Program-made: the position numbers and the translations under genes | Notes under the pieces: model-generated | Told to the model about the DNA's origin: nothing | The model's input: the letters and a program-made list of their open reading frames with translations, nothing else | The model's database searches: none | Assembly (NCBI GenBank): GCA_029267315.1 | Contig: JAJUJD010000011.1 | Location: 1-36,811 of the forward strand | Direction: 5' to 3' | Length of the DNA stretch: 36,811 nucleotides | From: Alcaligenaceae bacterium | Lineage (GTDB): Bacteria; Pseudomonadota; Gammaproteobacteria; Burkholderiales; Burkholderiaceae_B | Shown here: piece by piece, positions 22,745-35,196 of the stretch | Position numbering within the stretch: the stretch's first letter is position 1 | How the letters are laid out: each line of letters opens with the position of its first letter

Positions 22745-24018
22745 GATGCCTCCATGAAGTACAGTCTGCGTCGTCCCTCGCAGACGGAGTCGAAGAAGAC
22801 TGTCCGGCCATCGACGCTTATGCGAGGATGCAGATCACAACGGGTTTCTCCGCCATAGCGGAAGCTTTGATGAAAGCTGCCCAGGGTGTCGATCTGACCT
22901 GTGTCCAGGTTGCCGCGGACAAGATGCTGTTTGCGCCGGCGGTCGGGGTAGGTATCCGTGACAAACCAGCGTCCATGCACGTGCGGATGGCCATCGCCCA
23001 TCGCGTCCAGCGCGCCATTGAACAGGGAAACCATCTCGCCCGTTTCTGTATTGATGGTGTAGTAGCCATCAAAACCGGCAGGGCCGCGGGCATAACAGAT
23101 AAGAGAGTTTTCGCTGGCCCAGAAGCAATGACTCACCATGCCGTGTGCTGCCAACACACGCAGCTCTGAACCGTCTGCGGTACCCAGCAGGAGGCGGTCG
23201 AACTTGCGTCGACCGAGGAAATAGCGATGCAGGAATATGAACTGCCGGCCATCCGGATGGATCATTACGTGGTTGAGTTTGTGCGCTGCATGAGCGAACT
23301 CCGCTTCCGGGCGGGTGCTGCACACTTCCTTCAGGGAATAAAGCAGCTGCGCACTGCCGTCCTTCTGTTCCACGCGCCATATGCCGTCGTCATAGAGTTG
23401 AGACAGCTCGGCATCGCTCAGGGGAGGAAGGTTGCGATAACCATAGTCGGGCCGCAAGGCCTGCAGGCGCCGGTAGTTGAGCGACAGGAAATATTCTGTG
23501 CCGAAGGCGTCCTGCACGGGGTAGTCGTAGCGATTTTTTTCGCGGCGGGCGGCTACGGAATAAACTCGCGCGATATAGCGTCCCGACTCGGCGTCGAAAT
23601 CATTGAAGATGAAGTGGTCTGCGTCCAGCCACATCGCCCGAGCACCTTGCTGCCAGTTATAAGCGCAAGTTTCTATAGACAGTACGGGTTCCCCAAGCCG
23701 GCCAGCGTTGAAATCATAGACCTGCACGGAAATTGGCAGGCGGGCGCTGGGCGGGCGGCTGGTTGAGTGGGACGTCGCGTGGCACAGAAGCCAGCCATTA
23801 CGCGAAACAGGTGACTTGTCGTAGTACCCGAAAAAGGTCTCGTAGCCGTCCTCGCCCACACTTTGCAGAGGCTTGGCCGTCACAGGACGTGAGGCTCGTC
23901 CACCACTGATAAAGTAAGCCGCACGGGCGTATGTAAGCTTTATGCAGGTTTTCAGTATCGGATATTCCGACAACATTCTCGCGATGCGACGCTCCAGAGT
24001 GCCGTACTGGCTAGCCAT
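22741..24018 (-). CDS. Beta-propeller protein resembling oligogalacturonate lyase, function unknown
   Basis: A 425-residue protein made of repeated beta-strand units typical of a TolB/WD40-like propeller: VMIHPDGRQFIFLHRY, VSHCFWASENSLICYARG, GYYTINTETGEMVSLF, and DLHPRISVDGRTVFFDSVCE. His residues recur at blade ends (AHKLNHVMIHPDG at about 243, GHPHVHGRWFVTDTYPD at about 341, LHPRISVDG at about 396), a pattern like the Mn-binding histidines of oligogalacturonate lyase (PL22). This is resemblance by eye. No clear signal peptide is visible, so it may stay in the cytoplasm or use a non-classical route. AGGAGG lies 5 nt before the ATG. It overlaps its neighbours by 8 and 4 bp, so it is a built-in part of the polysaccharide operon. 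Confidence 0.7.
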   Translation of the reverse strand: MASQYGTLERRIARMLSEYPILKTCIKLTYARAAYFISGGRASRPVTAKPLQSVGEDGYETFFGYYDKSPVSRNGWLLCHATSHSTSRPPSARLPISVQVYDFNAGRLGEPVLSIETCAYNWQQGARAMWLDADHFIFNDFDAESGRYIARVYSVAARREKNRYDYPVQDAFGTEYFLSLNYRRLQALRPDYGYRNLPPLSDAELSQLYDDGIWRVEQKDGSAQLLYSLKEVCSTRPEAEFAHAAHKLNHVMIHPDGRQFIFLHRYFLGRRKFDRLLLGTADGSELRVLAAHGMVSHCFWASENSLICYARGPAGFDGYYTINTETGEMVSLFNGALDAMGDGHPHVHGRWFVTDTYPDRRRKQHLVRGNLDTGQIDTLGSFHQSFRYGGETRCDLHPRISVDGRTVFFDSVCEGRRRLYFMEAS

Positions 24019-25402
24019 GAATGCCTCCTGTCAGGCAAGTGGAAGGTGCTGCAGAGCCTGAAACACCTGGTTCATGCTGAGCGGCACTCCCCGTCGTCGC
24101 TCTTCCGTGTCTATATGCAGCGGGGCGCTTTGCCTGCGCCGCAGGCATCAAGGCCGTTCGTCTGCATGCCGCGCCCATGAGCAATCCCATGAGCAGCCAT
24201 AGTTCGGGCAGCAGAATGTACTCATTCATGGTCATCATCAAAGCTGTCACCAAAAAGCTCACCCGGAATGCGCGCTGATGAGACCCCAGGGAAGGCAGAT
24301 GAGCGTAGATACGCTGAAGAATGGCCAGAAGGAGAAGGAATCCCACCAGCCCCAGTTCAGTGAAGTAAGACAGATAGAAGTTGTGCGATTTAGAGGTGAC
24401 GTTGCCCAGGCCCGCGCGGGTCAGGCCTTCCCGATAGTTCTGCATGCCTAGCCCGGTGCCGAACCAGAAGTGTTCTTTGGCCGTGGCAATGGCACTGTTC
24501 ACCAGCCTGACGCGATTGTGGTCGCCCACACTGCGATCGACCTCTTGCCCGTGCAGCATGGCCTGAACGGTATTCCCGGCGGCCATCAGGCGTTCGGTGC
24601 TGCGCTCGGCAATGCCACTTTGAAGGAAGATGCCTATCACCAGGACGGCGGCGCCCAGCTTGAGCATGCCTACCAGCGTGAAGCGCCAGTAGTAGAGTAG
24701 GGTGCCCGCCATCAGGCCGATCAGCCCGGACCGGGAATATGTGAGTACAACGCACAGAGCGATGATGCTCACGCAGCCGGCCAGCCACATTCGTGATTTC
24801 CGCTGTGTGGCATGTACGTGAAAGACCAGGGGAAACAGCAGTGCTACAAGAAACACAGTGCCATTGCGATTCATGAGTGGCACGAAGTTGGCATCAGAGC
24901 CTATGCCCACCGCGTAACGCGCCAGCCCAACGACGCAGGCCGCTACCAATACCCATACGCAACCCAGAAGCACTCTGTTCAGGAAGGCTTCCGAGAACCG
25001 GGATGCCGTGGCAGCGGCGGCTATCAGCAGCAGGAAGTTGAGCGGCCACGCCATCCAGTAAACGATATTGGCACCAGAGGTTCCTCGCAGCAGAACGGTA
25101 TTGCATAATGTATATATGAGATAGATACCTGCCAGAACGTACAGGCTGAGAAGTCGTCGTGGCAGGTGCAGACCATTTCTCATGGCAAGCGCCAGCCCCA
25201 CTGCGGTTGCTGGCAGGTAGACCAGGGGCAGGCCGCCCAGCCGGGCGATATCCATGTCCATGTAGGGCACGGGCGCGAGCGGGAAGATATTGCTGGCAAT
25301 TGCCATGACGAACGCCCGCAACGCGTTTTGCGGACGATGCAGCGAGTAGAAGAAGAGTGCCGTGGAAACGGCCAGGTAATACAGCTGTAGAGCAGTCAGC
25401 AT
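24011..25402 (-). CDS. wzy: Wzy-like polysaccharide polymerase (O-antigen ligase/polymerase family)
   Basis: A 463-residue integral membrane protein with roughly ten to twelve hydrophobic helices (LLLIAAAATASRF, VLVAACVVGLARYAVGIG, WLAGCVSIIALCVVLTYSRS). The large periplasmic loop ends in GNVTSKSHNFYLSYFTELGL (His at about 337), the signature of the O-antigen ligase/Wzy_C family. In this locus it most likely polymerises flipped repeat units; WaaL-type ligase is the alternative, and sequence cannot separate them. The last 50 residues are a polar, Ala/Thr-rich tail. GGGAGG lies about 8 nt before the ATG. It overlaps the GT4 gene by 7 bp and the propeller gene by 8 bp. Confidence 0.85.
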   Translation of the reverse strand: MLTALQLYYLAVSTALFFYSLHRPQNALRAFVMAIASNIFPLAPVPYMDMDIARLGGLPLVYLPATAVGLALAMRNGLHLPRRLLSLYVLAGIYLIYTLCNTVLLRGTSGANIVYWMAWPLNFLLLIAAAATASRFSEAFLNRVLLGCVWVLVAACVVGLARYAVGIGSDANFVPLMNRNGTVFLVALLFPLVFHVHATQRKSRMWLAGCVSIIALCVVLTYSRSGLIGLMAGTLLYYWRFTLVGMLKLGAAVLVIGIFLQSGIAERSTERLMAAGNTVQAMLHGQEVDRSVGDHNRVRLVNSAIATAKEHFWFGTGLGMQNYREGLTRAGLGNVTSKSHNFYLSYFTELGLVGFLLLLAILQRIYAHLPSLGSHQRAFRVSFLVTALMMTMNEYILLPELWLLMGLLMGAACRRTALMPAAQAKRPAAYRHGRATTGSAAQHEPGVSGSAAPSTCLTGGIHG

Positions 25403-26712
25403 GGCCGCGCCTCCCTAATGCGTTCCACCTGCCCGACCAGGTGCCCGGCCTGACGGTCGCGGGCATACAGGGCGATGCGCTCCAATTGCGGTTGATAGAA
25501 GTCGAATCGACCGCTACGAATTGCCCGTTCTAGAATGGACTGAATTTCCTCGCTGCGTGTGGCGCAAATACCCGTTCCGGTATGGTGCAGCAGGGCACCT
25601 GCGGCATTGTCGGTATCGATGCCCACCGCCAGAATGGGAATTCCGCTCACCAAGTACTCGAACACTTTGCCCGTAAGAACTCCCCGAGCGGCCGGTTCGT
25701 TGGACTCCAAAAGCAAGAGCAAGCTACTGTTTGCCTGAGCGGCAAGTGAGTCCTGGCGAGAAACGAAGCCGTGCGCATGGACGACGCCGTGGCGGTTACC
25801 GTTGCAGCGCTGCAGAATGGTGGTCAGCTCTTTCTCGTTCTGACCGTAGAAGTCGATTGACACCCGGTCCCGACTCAGCACCCCTGTATCAATGAGGCGA
25901 TTGACCGCCTGCAGCAAAGGGGTAGGGTCGCGGCGGTCGGGATAGAGCGTGCCGGCATAACAGATGCGCAGCATGCCAGTGGCGCTCGGAGCGGGCCGTA
26001 ATTGTTCCCGCCACTTAGGAAACTCGTCAGGGTCGAAGCCGTTCTCGACCACCCACACGGGGTGTTGCGGGTACCGCTGCCGCAGGCTTTCCGCAAGCGG
26101 TTCGGACACGGTGATGAGGGCATCGGCCCGATGACGTATGCTGCGTGCCTCGAGCGTACTTTCAATACTGCGCAGAATGCCTCGGGCCGACGTTATGTGG
26201 TTGTGTGCCCAGAGATCGCGAAAGTCGGCTAACCAGATGATCTCAGGATGGCGAGCCTTAAGCCGCGTAGCCACAATGTGGACGGCTGGAGGCGAGAACG
26301 AACTGACGATGGCATCATAGGGTTTGAGCGAAAGAAGCTCCGTTCCCTTGCGAAGTGCAGGGCTGATCCACATGTCGTGGATGTCGACGAGCGAACCGAT
26401 ATGCCCCCGCAGTTTTCTGACGCGCTGCCGCAGCCGATGGCCGGTGCTTTCCGCAGGCGCGTTGCCTTGGGCCGAGCCACGGCGTTCAAACCGCGTACGC
26501 AACCAGTCTGGAAGAAAGGGCACTTCCACCACATGCACGTTTTCGGGTAGCTCGGGCGAATAACCATAAGGGCCCAGAAACGGGTATTTCTCGGTCGTCA
26601 AAACGGTCACTTCATGGCCCTGCAGCGCCCAATACTTGGCCCATTGGCCGACGCGCAGCACTGGAATGCGGTTTTGCGGATAGAAGTAGGTCGTAATCAA
26701 AAGGATTCTCAT
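25396..26712 (-). CDS. GT4-family glycosyltransferase
   Basis: A 438-residue GT-B glycosyltransferase. The N-terminal acceptor half starts MRILLITTYFYPQNRIPVLR with the usual EVTVLTTEKYPF, and residues 180-230 carry HRADALITVSEPLAESL and WVVENGFDPDEFP. The donor half has LRICYAGTLYPDRRDPTPLL, RVSIDFYGQNEKEL and the E-rich motif region SNEPAARGVLTGKVFEYLVS. It should add a sugar to the growing undecaprenyl-linked repeat unit at the cytoplasmic membrane face. GGAG lies 9 nt before the ATG, and the wlbD stop is 3 bp upstream. WlbH-like or WbuB-like transferases are the nearest types I recognise; the donor sugar is not readable. Confidence 0.9.
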   Translation of the reverse strand: MRILLITTYFYPQNRIPVLRVGQWAKYWALQGHEVTVLTTEKYPFLGPYGYSPELPENVHVVEVPFLPDWLRTRFERRGSAQGNAPAESTGHRLRQRVRKLRGHIGSLVDIHDMWISPALRKGTELLSLKPYDAIVSSFSPPAVHIVATRLKARHPEIIWLADFRDLWAHNHITSARGILRSIESTLEARSIRHRADALITVSEPLAESLRQRYPQHPVWVVENGFDPDEFPKWREQLRPAPSATGMLRICYAGTLYPDRRDPTPLLQAVNRLIDTGVLSRDRVSIDFYGQNEKELTTILQRCNGNRHGVVHAHGFVSRQDSLAAQANSSLLLLLESNEPAARGVLTGKVFEYLVSGIPILAVGIDTDNAAGALLHHTGTGICATRSEEIQSILERAIRSGRFDFYQPQLERIALYARDRQAGHLVGQVERIREARPC

Positions 26713-26715
26713 GGC

Positions 26716-27780
26716 TCAGGACTCCGACAGCACTTTCGCGATGAACTGCGCGGCACGGCCATCGCCATAGACCTCCGCCTGTAGCACCCTCTCGGCGCAT
26801 TGGTTGATGCTCAGGGCTATGCGTTCAGCGTCGGCGCCAACGAGTGTGTTTGCTCCCAGCTCTACCAGTTCGGTCCATTCGGTTTCATCGCGTAAGGTGA
26901 TGCAGGGTTTGCCATGGAAGAAGGCCTCTTTCTGTACCCCGCCGGAATCGGTCACGACGGCGGCGCAGTTAGTTTCCAGCCACGTCATCTCGAGATAGCC
27001 AACGGGTTCCACCACATGGATGGGGGAGGCAGCTTGTATCCCGAACTGTTCGAGCATCTTGCGCGTGCGCGGATGCAAAGGCAGGATGATCGGGCGTTCA
27101 GATTGCGCCAGACCACGGAATATGTTGCGCAGCCGGGTCGGGGAGTCCGTGTTCTCAGCGCGGTGTATTGTGCAGAGCAGAAACGCGCCCACGTTCACCT
27201 TGAGTTCATCGAACCACTCGGGCTGGCGTGCACGCGAGCCATAGAAGAGGGCTGCGTCCATCATGACGTCGCCACTCAAATGCACCCCTTTGCCAGAGAT
27301 ACCCTCTTTTCTCAAATGGCGGCAGGCAGTTTCTGTGGGGGCGAAGTGCAGCTGCGCCATATGATCGGTAAGCACGCGGTTCACTTCTTCGGGCATGCGC
27401 CGATTGAAGGAGCGCAGCCCCGCTTCTACGTGTGCGACAGGGATGTGCAGTTTTACTGCGGCCAGTGCTCCGGCCAGCGTTGAATTCGTGTCGCCGTAAA
27501 CCAGAACGCAATCTGGTCGCTGTTCCAGCAAAATGGCCTCGATCTGTTTCAACTGCTCGCCAGTCATCACTCCATGTGTGCCGCCGCCGACCGACAGCTG
27601 GTGCTGCGGTTGTGGAATATCCATTTCTTTGAAGAAAACGTCAGACATGGACCGGTCGTAATGCTGCCCAGTGTGGACGATGGTCTCTTCCATCCCGCCA
27701 TAAGCTTTGATAGCCCGAGACACGGCCGCCGCTTTGATGAACTGGGGCCTGGCACCCAAGATGGTGGTTATGGTTTTCAT
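26716..27780 (-). CDS. wlbD: UDP-2,3-diacetamido-glucuronate 2-epimerase (WbpI/WlbD type) or UDP-GlcNAc 2-epimerase
   Basis: A 354-residue non-hydrolysing UDP-HexNAc 2-epimerase of the GT-B fold. Family motifs are TTILGARPQFIKAAAVSRAI, HTGQHYDRSMSDVFFKEMDI, VYGDTNSTLAGALAAVKL, AHVEAGLRSFNRRMPEEVNR and the later VTDSGGVQKEAFFHGKPCIT. The DRSMSDVFFKEM and GGTHGVMTG forms are those of WbpI/WlbD, and wlbA, wlbB and wlbC are in the same operon, so the likely reaction is UDP-GlcNAc3NAcA to UDP-ManNAc3NAcA. A plain WecB activity is the alternative. AAGGAAGG precedes the ATG, which forms an ATGA overlap with the deacetylase stop. Confidence 0.88.
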   Translation of the reverse strand: MKTITTILGARPQFIKAAAVSRAIKAYGGMEETIVHTGQHYDRSMSDVFFKEMDIPQPQHQLSVGGGTHGVMTGEQLKQIEAILLEQRPDCVLVYGDTNSTLAGALAAVKLHIPVAHVEAGLRSFNRRMPEEVNRVLTDHMAQLHFAPTETACRHLRKEGISGKGVHLSGDVMMDAALFYGSRARQPEWFDELKVNVGAFLLCTIHRAENTDSPTRLRNIFRGLAQSERPIILPLHPRTRKMLEQFGIQAASPIHVVEPVGYLEMTWLETNCAAVVTDSGGVQKEAFFHGKPCITLRDETEWTELVELGANTLVGADAERIALSINQCAERVLQAEVYGDGRAAQFIAKVLSES

Positions 27781-29195
27781 GCGGCCGCCTTCCTTGCGCA
27801 GCTACGCGTCAGCTCTACGTGGCGCTTGAGCACGTGGTCATAGACTGCTCGCTGGTGCGGGTACTCCAGCATGGTGTTGTGCCATAGCAGGGTGAAGCAG
27901 CCATTCACGCGGTGGCAGGCCTGCATCAACCGCAGCAGGCGAGCTTGGGCTGCGGCTGTATCGCGGGCCCGCATGCCGCCTATCACCGTCGACTCCATGA
28001 CGATCAGGGGGCGCAATCTGATATTCAGTGCTTCACCCAGAAAGGGGTCGAACGCCGTGAACTCATGGCAGGTCCCGCAGCGAAAACCCGGATGAAGGGC
28101 ATATCCCAACGTTGCGTCGTACACCATGCCGGCACCCACGAGGGCGTGGACAGTGTCTGGCGTACGCCACCGCAGGTAGTGCATGCGCGCGCCGAATTCC
28201 TGCTGCTGTATTCCCGCCCCCGCGCATATGCGCCGCAGGCGATCCGCCTCCGACTTCAAGCGTTCGGGGTTCAGGAAAGTGTTGAAACTGGGATGCAGAC
28301 CGATTTCGTGTCCTCGCGCGTGAATGCGCTGCATCAGATCAACGATGGCCGGGTGATCCGGTTCGTAAAGGCCGTCCCGTCTGTGGGTTCTTCCGCAGAG
28401 GAAGTAGAAAACATTGCGCAATCCAATTTCCTCTGAGCGGCTCATGACCCAATCAAAGGTATTGAAAGGGTCGCGCTCGTCGATGCGGCGTGTGGATGTC
28501 TTCCATAGAGCCGGCGCCTTGAGCAGCGCCTGACGGTCACGATGGGGCCGTCGCAAAAGGTCCATGAGCATGTTGCGCATGAGCCGCGTGCGGGTAATCA
28601 CACCGTAACGGGCAGGCGTGTCGACATCATGAGAAAGACACATGCTGTAGCGCGTCTCGCGCAGAGGAAGGCGGGGCCAGATCAAGTGCATGACCCGGCG
28701 CAGCACTTCGAGCCACTCGTCCACGATTGGCCGCTCAAGATAGCCGTGGCGGAAGGCATGAGAGGCTTCGGCGGGGAAACGGCCAAAAGGGTCCAGGTCG
28801 GTACGTCCCACTTCCTCGTAGCGGCTCATCATCCACCAGCTCAGGCTCAGAAGGTCATAATTCACCTTGCAGTCTTTCTCCTTCTGAACGACCAGTGTCG
28901 TTGGCGCCTGGTCCACGCCCGGGGTGGGAAGGCCGACGCAGCCGGGCGGCAGCCAAAGCGTTTCTTCCTGGGGCAACCAGTGTCCACAAGGCAGCTTGCG
29001 CGCGTCCTGCTTAAATTGGTCGAAATCGCAACGGACATGGATTCGACGTTCGTCGTCGGGCAGGGACAGACACCAGCTTCCTTCAGCATCCACACGCAAC
29101 AGCAAGTCTGGATGCAGGCGTTCGCGCAGCAAGTTCTGCAACCAGCTGACGACATTGCGCGGTACACGATCAACGGGGGTCTGGCTTGCCGTCAT
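27777..29195 (-). CDS. Polysaccharide deacetylase family protein (NodB-like)
   Basis: A 472-residue protein. The N-terminal 180 residues match no enzyme I know, but they resemble the extra domain found before deacetylase domains in other capsule loci. The NodB-like part starts at RYSMCLSHDVDTPARYG (about 182-198), where HDVD replaces the classical TFDDG, and the metal-binding His motif is GHEIGLHPSFNTF at about 295. A late MRARDTAAAQARL and CFTLLWHNTMLEYPHQ complete the fold. It has no signal peptide, so it probably works on lipid-linked or nucleotide-linked sugars in the cytoplasm. The ATG at 29195 has an ATGA overlap with the GNAT gene; the longer frame to 29291 is antisense to it and was rejected. 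Confidence 0.85.
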   Translation of the reverse strand: MTASQTPVDRVPRNVVSWLQNLLRERLHPDLLLRVDAEGSWCLSLPDDERRIHVRCDFDQFKQDARKLPCGHWLPQEETLWLPPGCVGLPTPGVDQAPTTLVVQKEKDCKVNYDLLSLSWWMMSRYEEVGRTDLDPFGRFPAEASHAFRHGYLERPIVDEWLEVLRRVMHLIWPRLPLRETRYSMCLSHDVDTPARYGVITRTRLMRNMLMDLLRRPHRDRQALLKAPALWKTSTRRIDERDPFNTFDWVMSRSEEIGLRNVFYFLCGRTHRRDGLYEPDHPAIVDLMQRIHARGHEIGLHPSFNTFLNPERLKSEADRLRRICAGAGIQQQEFGARMHYLRWRTPDTVHALVGAGMVYDATLGYALHPGFRCGTCHEFTAFDPFLGEALNIRLRPLIVMESTVIGGMRARDTAAAQARLLRLMQACHRVNGCFTLLWHNTMLEYPHQRAVYDHVLKRHVELTRSCARKAAA

Positions 29196-30172
29196 GCCCC
29201 TACCCGTTGTGTAGTCGCCCGCAGGGAATTGAGGAAGAGATAGCCCGAAAGCATCATGGATGGAGTCTTTGACACGGAAAAATACGGACATTGCCGACCT
29301 CCAAAGGCACGGACAAATTGCTCGATGGGTTCAGACATGGAGCCGCAGAAGTCGAAACTGCGCGTGACTGTTGCGGCATGCTTGATGGCCTCCCACATGC
29401 ACAAGCTGGCCGCACCGCTATTACGTAGGACAGGATCACCACCGCCCAGAAGGTAGTAGGCGCTGTTGGCGTCCCAAACGATGTAGACGACGGCATGCTG
29501 GCGACCGCCTGAGTCTTCTGCAATGAAGAAAGCGCGTTGACCGCGACGGGCACAGGCTTCATCGAGAGCCTGAATGACTGGCCGGGGCGTCGGTATGGAC
29601 TTACCCTGCCGGTTGAAACTCATTCCATGCAGTCGTATGACGTCTTCAAGGCTGCGATCATCGCGCACGCACAGCTGATACCGACCGCTTGCCTTGCGTA
29701 TCTCCTTGCGAATGTTCTCCTGGAAGCCGTCCCAGATGGCACTCAGATCGGTGAGATCGGGCAGGACGTAGCTGTAATCAGTCGTCTGGCGGAAGCCACT
29801 CCAATGGAACGGGAGCCAGTTGGTCTGGCTGTAATGCCAGGATTGCCTGAAGTGGTCAAAGGGCGGTAGCTGAGCAATCAATGCTTGCAGCAGCTCTTTT
29901 TGTTGCGCAATGCGGCGCGGCAATTTCGCGGTTGATGGCCGTAACCATGGCCCAAGCGAAAGGGTGAGCCAGGGTTGGGTCGAGATACGAAAACCCGCAC
30001 GTCGGCCTTTGAGATAAGGCATGGTGGCTAGCACCAGGCCACCTTTCTCGACCAATGCCACATCCCAGCCGTCATCTCCGGTAGAGGCGTCCAGCCACCA
30101 TGGCTGAGAGAACAAGGGAATGTTGGGTTCCTCTTCGCACAGCTTGCGGTACGCTTCCTTTTTTTCGTTCAT
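29192..30172 (-). CDS. FemAB/GNAT-like (BioF2-type) acyltransferase
   Basis: A 326-residue protein of the double-GNAT type found in many exopolysaccharide loci. PLFSQPWWLDASTGDDGWDV is the usual N-terminal start, ENIRKEIRKASGRY lies mid-protein, and AVVYIVWDANSAYYLLGGGD, then GAASLCMWEAIKHAATV and FDFCGSMSEPIEQFVRAFGG, form the second GNAT half. Members transfer amino-acyl or acyl groups to amino sugars or cell-wall amines. Here the 4-amino sugar would be a natural acceptor; this is inference. GGAGGG lies about 6 nt before the ATG. It follows wlbC after 60 bp, the largest gap inside the operon, and overlaps the deacetylase gene by 4 bp. Confidence 0.82.
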   Translation of the reverse strand: MNEKKEAYRKLCEEEPNIPLFSQPWWLDASTGDDGWDVALVEKGGLVLATMPYLKGRRAGFRISTQPWLTLSLGPWLRPSTAKLPRRIAQQKELLQALIAQLPPFDHFRQSWHYSQTNWLPFHWSGFRQTTDYSYVLPDLTDLSAIWDGFQENIRKEIRKASGRYQLCVRDDRSLEDVIRLHGMSFNRQGKSIPTPRPVIQALDEACARRGQRAFFIAEDSGGRQHAVVYIVWDANSAYYLLGGGDPVLRNSGAASLCMWEAIKHAATVTRSFDFCGSMSEPIEQFVRAFGGRQCPYFSVSKTPSMMLSGYLFLNSLRATTQRVGA

Positions 30173-30232
30173 GGCGTCCCTCCAAATATTGTTATGTGTG
30201 TGTCGCTATCTCGGGTACCGGGCGTTTGATGT

Positions 30233-31330
30233 TCAACAAAACACTTCTGCGTCCTGTAGCGCTTCGACGATGATTTGCTGCTGCCGGTGCGAAAGGTAGG
30301 GATGCATGGGAAGGCTGAGCACCTGTTCCGCCACGCTTTCGCTCAAGGGCAGCTGGGCATGTGCGCAGGCAACTGCCGGTTGCTTGTGCAGGGGCAGAGG
30401 GTAATGAATCATGGTCGGGATGCCGGCATTATTCAGCCGCTGGCATAGGCGCATGCGTTCGTGGGAACGGATGGTGTACTGCGCATAAACGCTGGTGTTG
30501 CCCTCGGCAATAAATGGCGTGGAGCGCACACCGGCTTCTCCTAGCAAACGGTCGTAGCTGGCCGCCACTTTCTGGCGCAGCGTGATCTCGTCGTTGAAGA
30601 TCTCGAGCTTGGCTAAAAGGATTGCTGCCTGCAGCGTGTCCAGGCGACTGTTCATGCCCAGGCGCACGTGGTGATAACGCCGTTCCTGACCATGGCGGGC
30701 GATCTGACGCACGCGCTGCGCCAGTTGAGCGTCGTTGGTGAAAAGGGCACCACCGTCCCCGTAGCAGCCCAGCGGCTTGCTCGGAAAGAAGCTGGTGCAG
30801 GCGATGGTTCCCAGACTGCAGGAACGGCGGCCGCGATAAGTCGCTCCGAAGCTCTGCGCCGCATCTTCGATCAGCGCAAGCTGGTGGCGGTCGGCAATTG
30901 CGGCCAGTGCATCCATGTCGGCGCATTGGCCGAACAAGGATACCGGCAGGATGGCGCGAGTTCTGGGGGTGATCAGCGACTCCACCGAAGCTGGGTCCAC
31001 GGTGTAGGTGCGCTCGTCGATTTCTGCATACACCGGGCGGGCGCCCAGCATAGTGATGGCTTCTGCGGTGGCAATGTAGGCGAAGGAGGGAGTAATCACT
31101 TCATCGCCGGGGCCAATGCCCAGGGCCATAAGGGCAATCTGCAGCGCATCGGTGCCGTTAGCGCAGCTGATGCAGTATCCCGCCTGCGTGAACGTCTTGA
31201 GCGCCTCTTCGAGTTCCTCAACTTCGGGCCCAAGTATGTACTGCCCATGCGCCAGGACCGCGTTGATGCGCGTCTGCAGAGAATCATGAATGCGCTTCTG
31301 CTGGGTCTTGAGATCGATGAAATCCATCAT
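30233..31330 (-). CDS. wlbC: UDP-2-acetamido-2-deoxy-3-oxo-glucuronate aminotransferase (WlbC/WbpE)
   Basis: A 365-residue DegT-family PLP aminotransferase. It resembles Bordetella WlbC throughout: [93 protein letters not shown], and the PLP lysine in [20 protein letters not shown]. It adds the 3-amino group to UDP-3-keto-GlcNAcA using glutamate. The start is either ATG at 31330 or the next codon at 31327, with AGGA about 8 nt upstream; an ATG at 31339 and a longer frame to 31447 lie deeper in wlbB. The start is inside the 3' end of wlbB, a 47-bp overlap. Confidence 0.93.
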   Translation of the reverse strand: MMDFIDLKTQQKRIHDSLQTRINAVLAHGQYILGPEVEELEEALKTFTQAGYCISCANGTDALQIALMALGIGPGDEVITPSFAYIATAEAITMLGARPVYAEIDERTYTVDPASVESLITPRTRAILPVSLFGQCADMDALAAIADRHQLALIEDAAQSFGATYRGRRSCSLGTIACTSFFPSKPLGCYGDGGALFTNDAQLAQRVRQIARHGQERRYHHVRLGMNSRLDTLQAAILLAKLEIFNDEITLRQKVAASYDRLLGEAGVRSTPFIAEGNTSVYAQYTIRSHERMRLCQRLNNAGIPTMIHYPLPLHKQPAVACAHAQLPLSESVAEQVLSLPMHPYLSHRQQQIIVEALQDAEVFC

Positions 31331-31913
31331 GGCTACCATCCTGTCGACTGAGAGTGTTGTCCTTAAGCAGGTAAAGCGTGCCGGTATGGGGGCAGCGGGC
31401 TTGGCCGTGGCCCGACAAAGGGAGAGGTAATCGCTCGCCGTAATCACTGACCCAGCCCAATTGCCTCGCTGGAACGCCCACCATCAGCGCGTAGTCGGGA
31501 ACATCGCTGGTAACCACGGCCCCTGCACCGACAAAGGCCCCGGTCCCGATCGTCACCCCGCAAACGATGGTGCAATTGGCGCCTAGCGTGGCCCCTCGTT
31601 TGACCAAGGTGGGCCGGTACTCATGCTTGCGCTCTACGTGGGCCCTGGGGTTGTAGACGTTGGTGAAAACCGCGCTTGGTCCGCAGAAGACGTCATCCTC
31701 CAGCGTTACTGCGTCGTAGACGGAGACGTTGTTCTGAATCTTGCAGCGACTGCCCACCACTGCCCGCGCCGAGATGAAGACGTTCTGTCCGATGGACACA
31801 TCGCTGCCTATTTGCGCGCCCGCACAAATATGCGTGAAGTGCCATACCCGGGTGTCTTTCCCGATATGGGCGCCCTCGTCAACTACCGCACTAGGATGTA
31901 TGAAGGTGGTCAT
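31284..31913 (-). CDS. wlbB: UDP-3-amino-GlcNAcA N-acetyltransferase (WlbB/WbpD)
   Basis: A 209-residue left-handed beta-helix acetyltransferase. Hexapeptide repeats run from about residue 3 to 150: [120 protein letters not shown] closes the helix. It acetylates the 3-amino group to give UDP-GlcNAc3NAcA. The C-terminal 20 residues after [13 protein letters not shown] look non-homologous and overlap wlbC. It starts 3 bp after wlbA, with AGGTGG upstream of the ATG. Confidence 0.93.
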   Translation of the reverse strand: MTTFIHPSAVVDEGAHIGKDTRVWHFTHICAGAQIGSDVSIGQNVFISARAVVGSRCKIQNNVSVYDAVTLEDDVFCGPSAVFTNVYNPRAHVERKHEYRPTLVKRGATLGANCTIVCGVTIGTGAFVGAGAVVTSDVPDYALMVGVPARQLGWVSDYGERLPLPLSGHGQARCPHTGTLYLLKDNTLSRQDGSHDGFHRSQDPAEAHS

Positions 31914-31916
31914 GAT

Positions 31917-35185
<3,269 letters not shown>

Positions 35186-35196
35186 GGCAGCACCGT

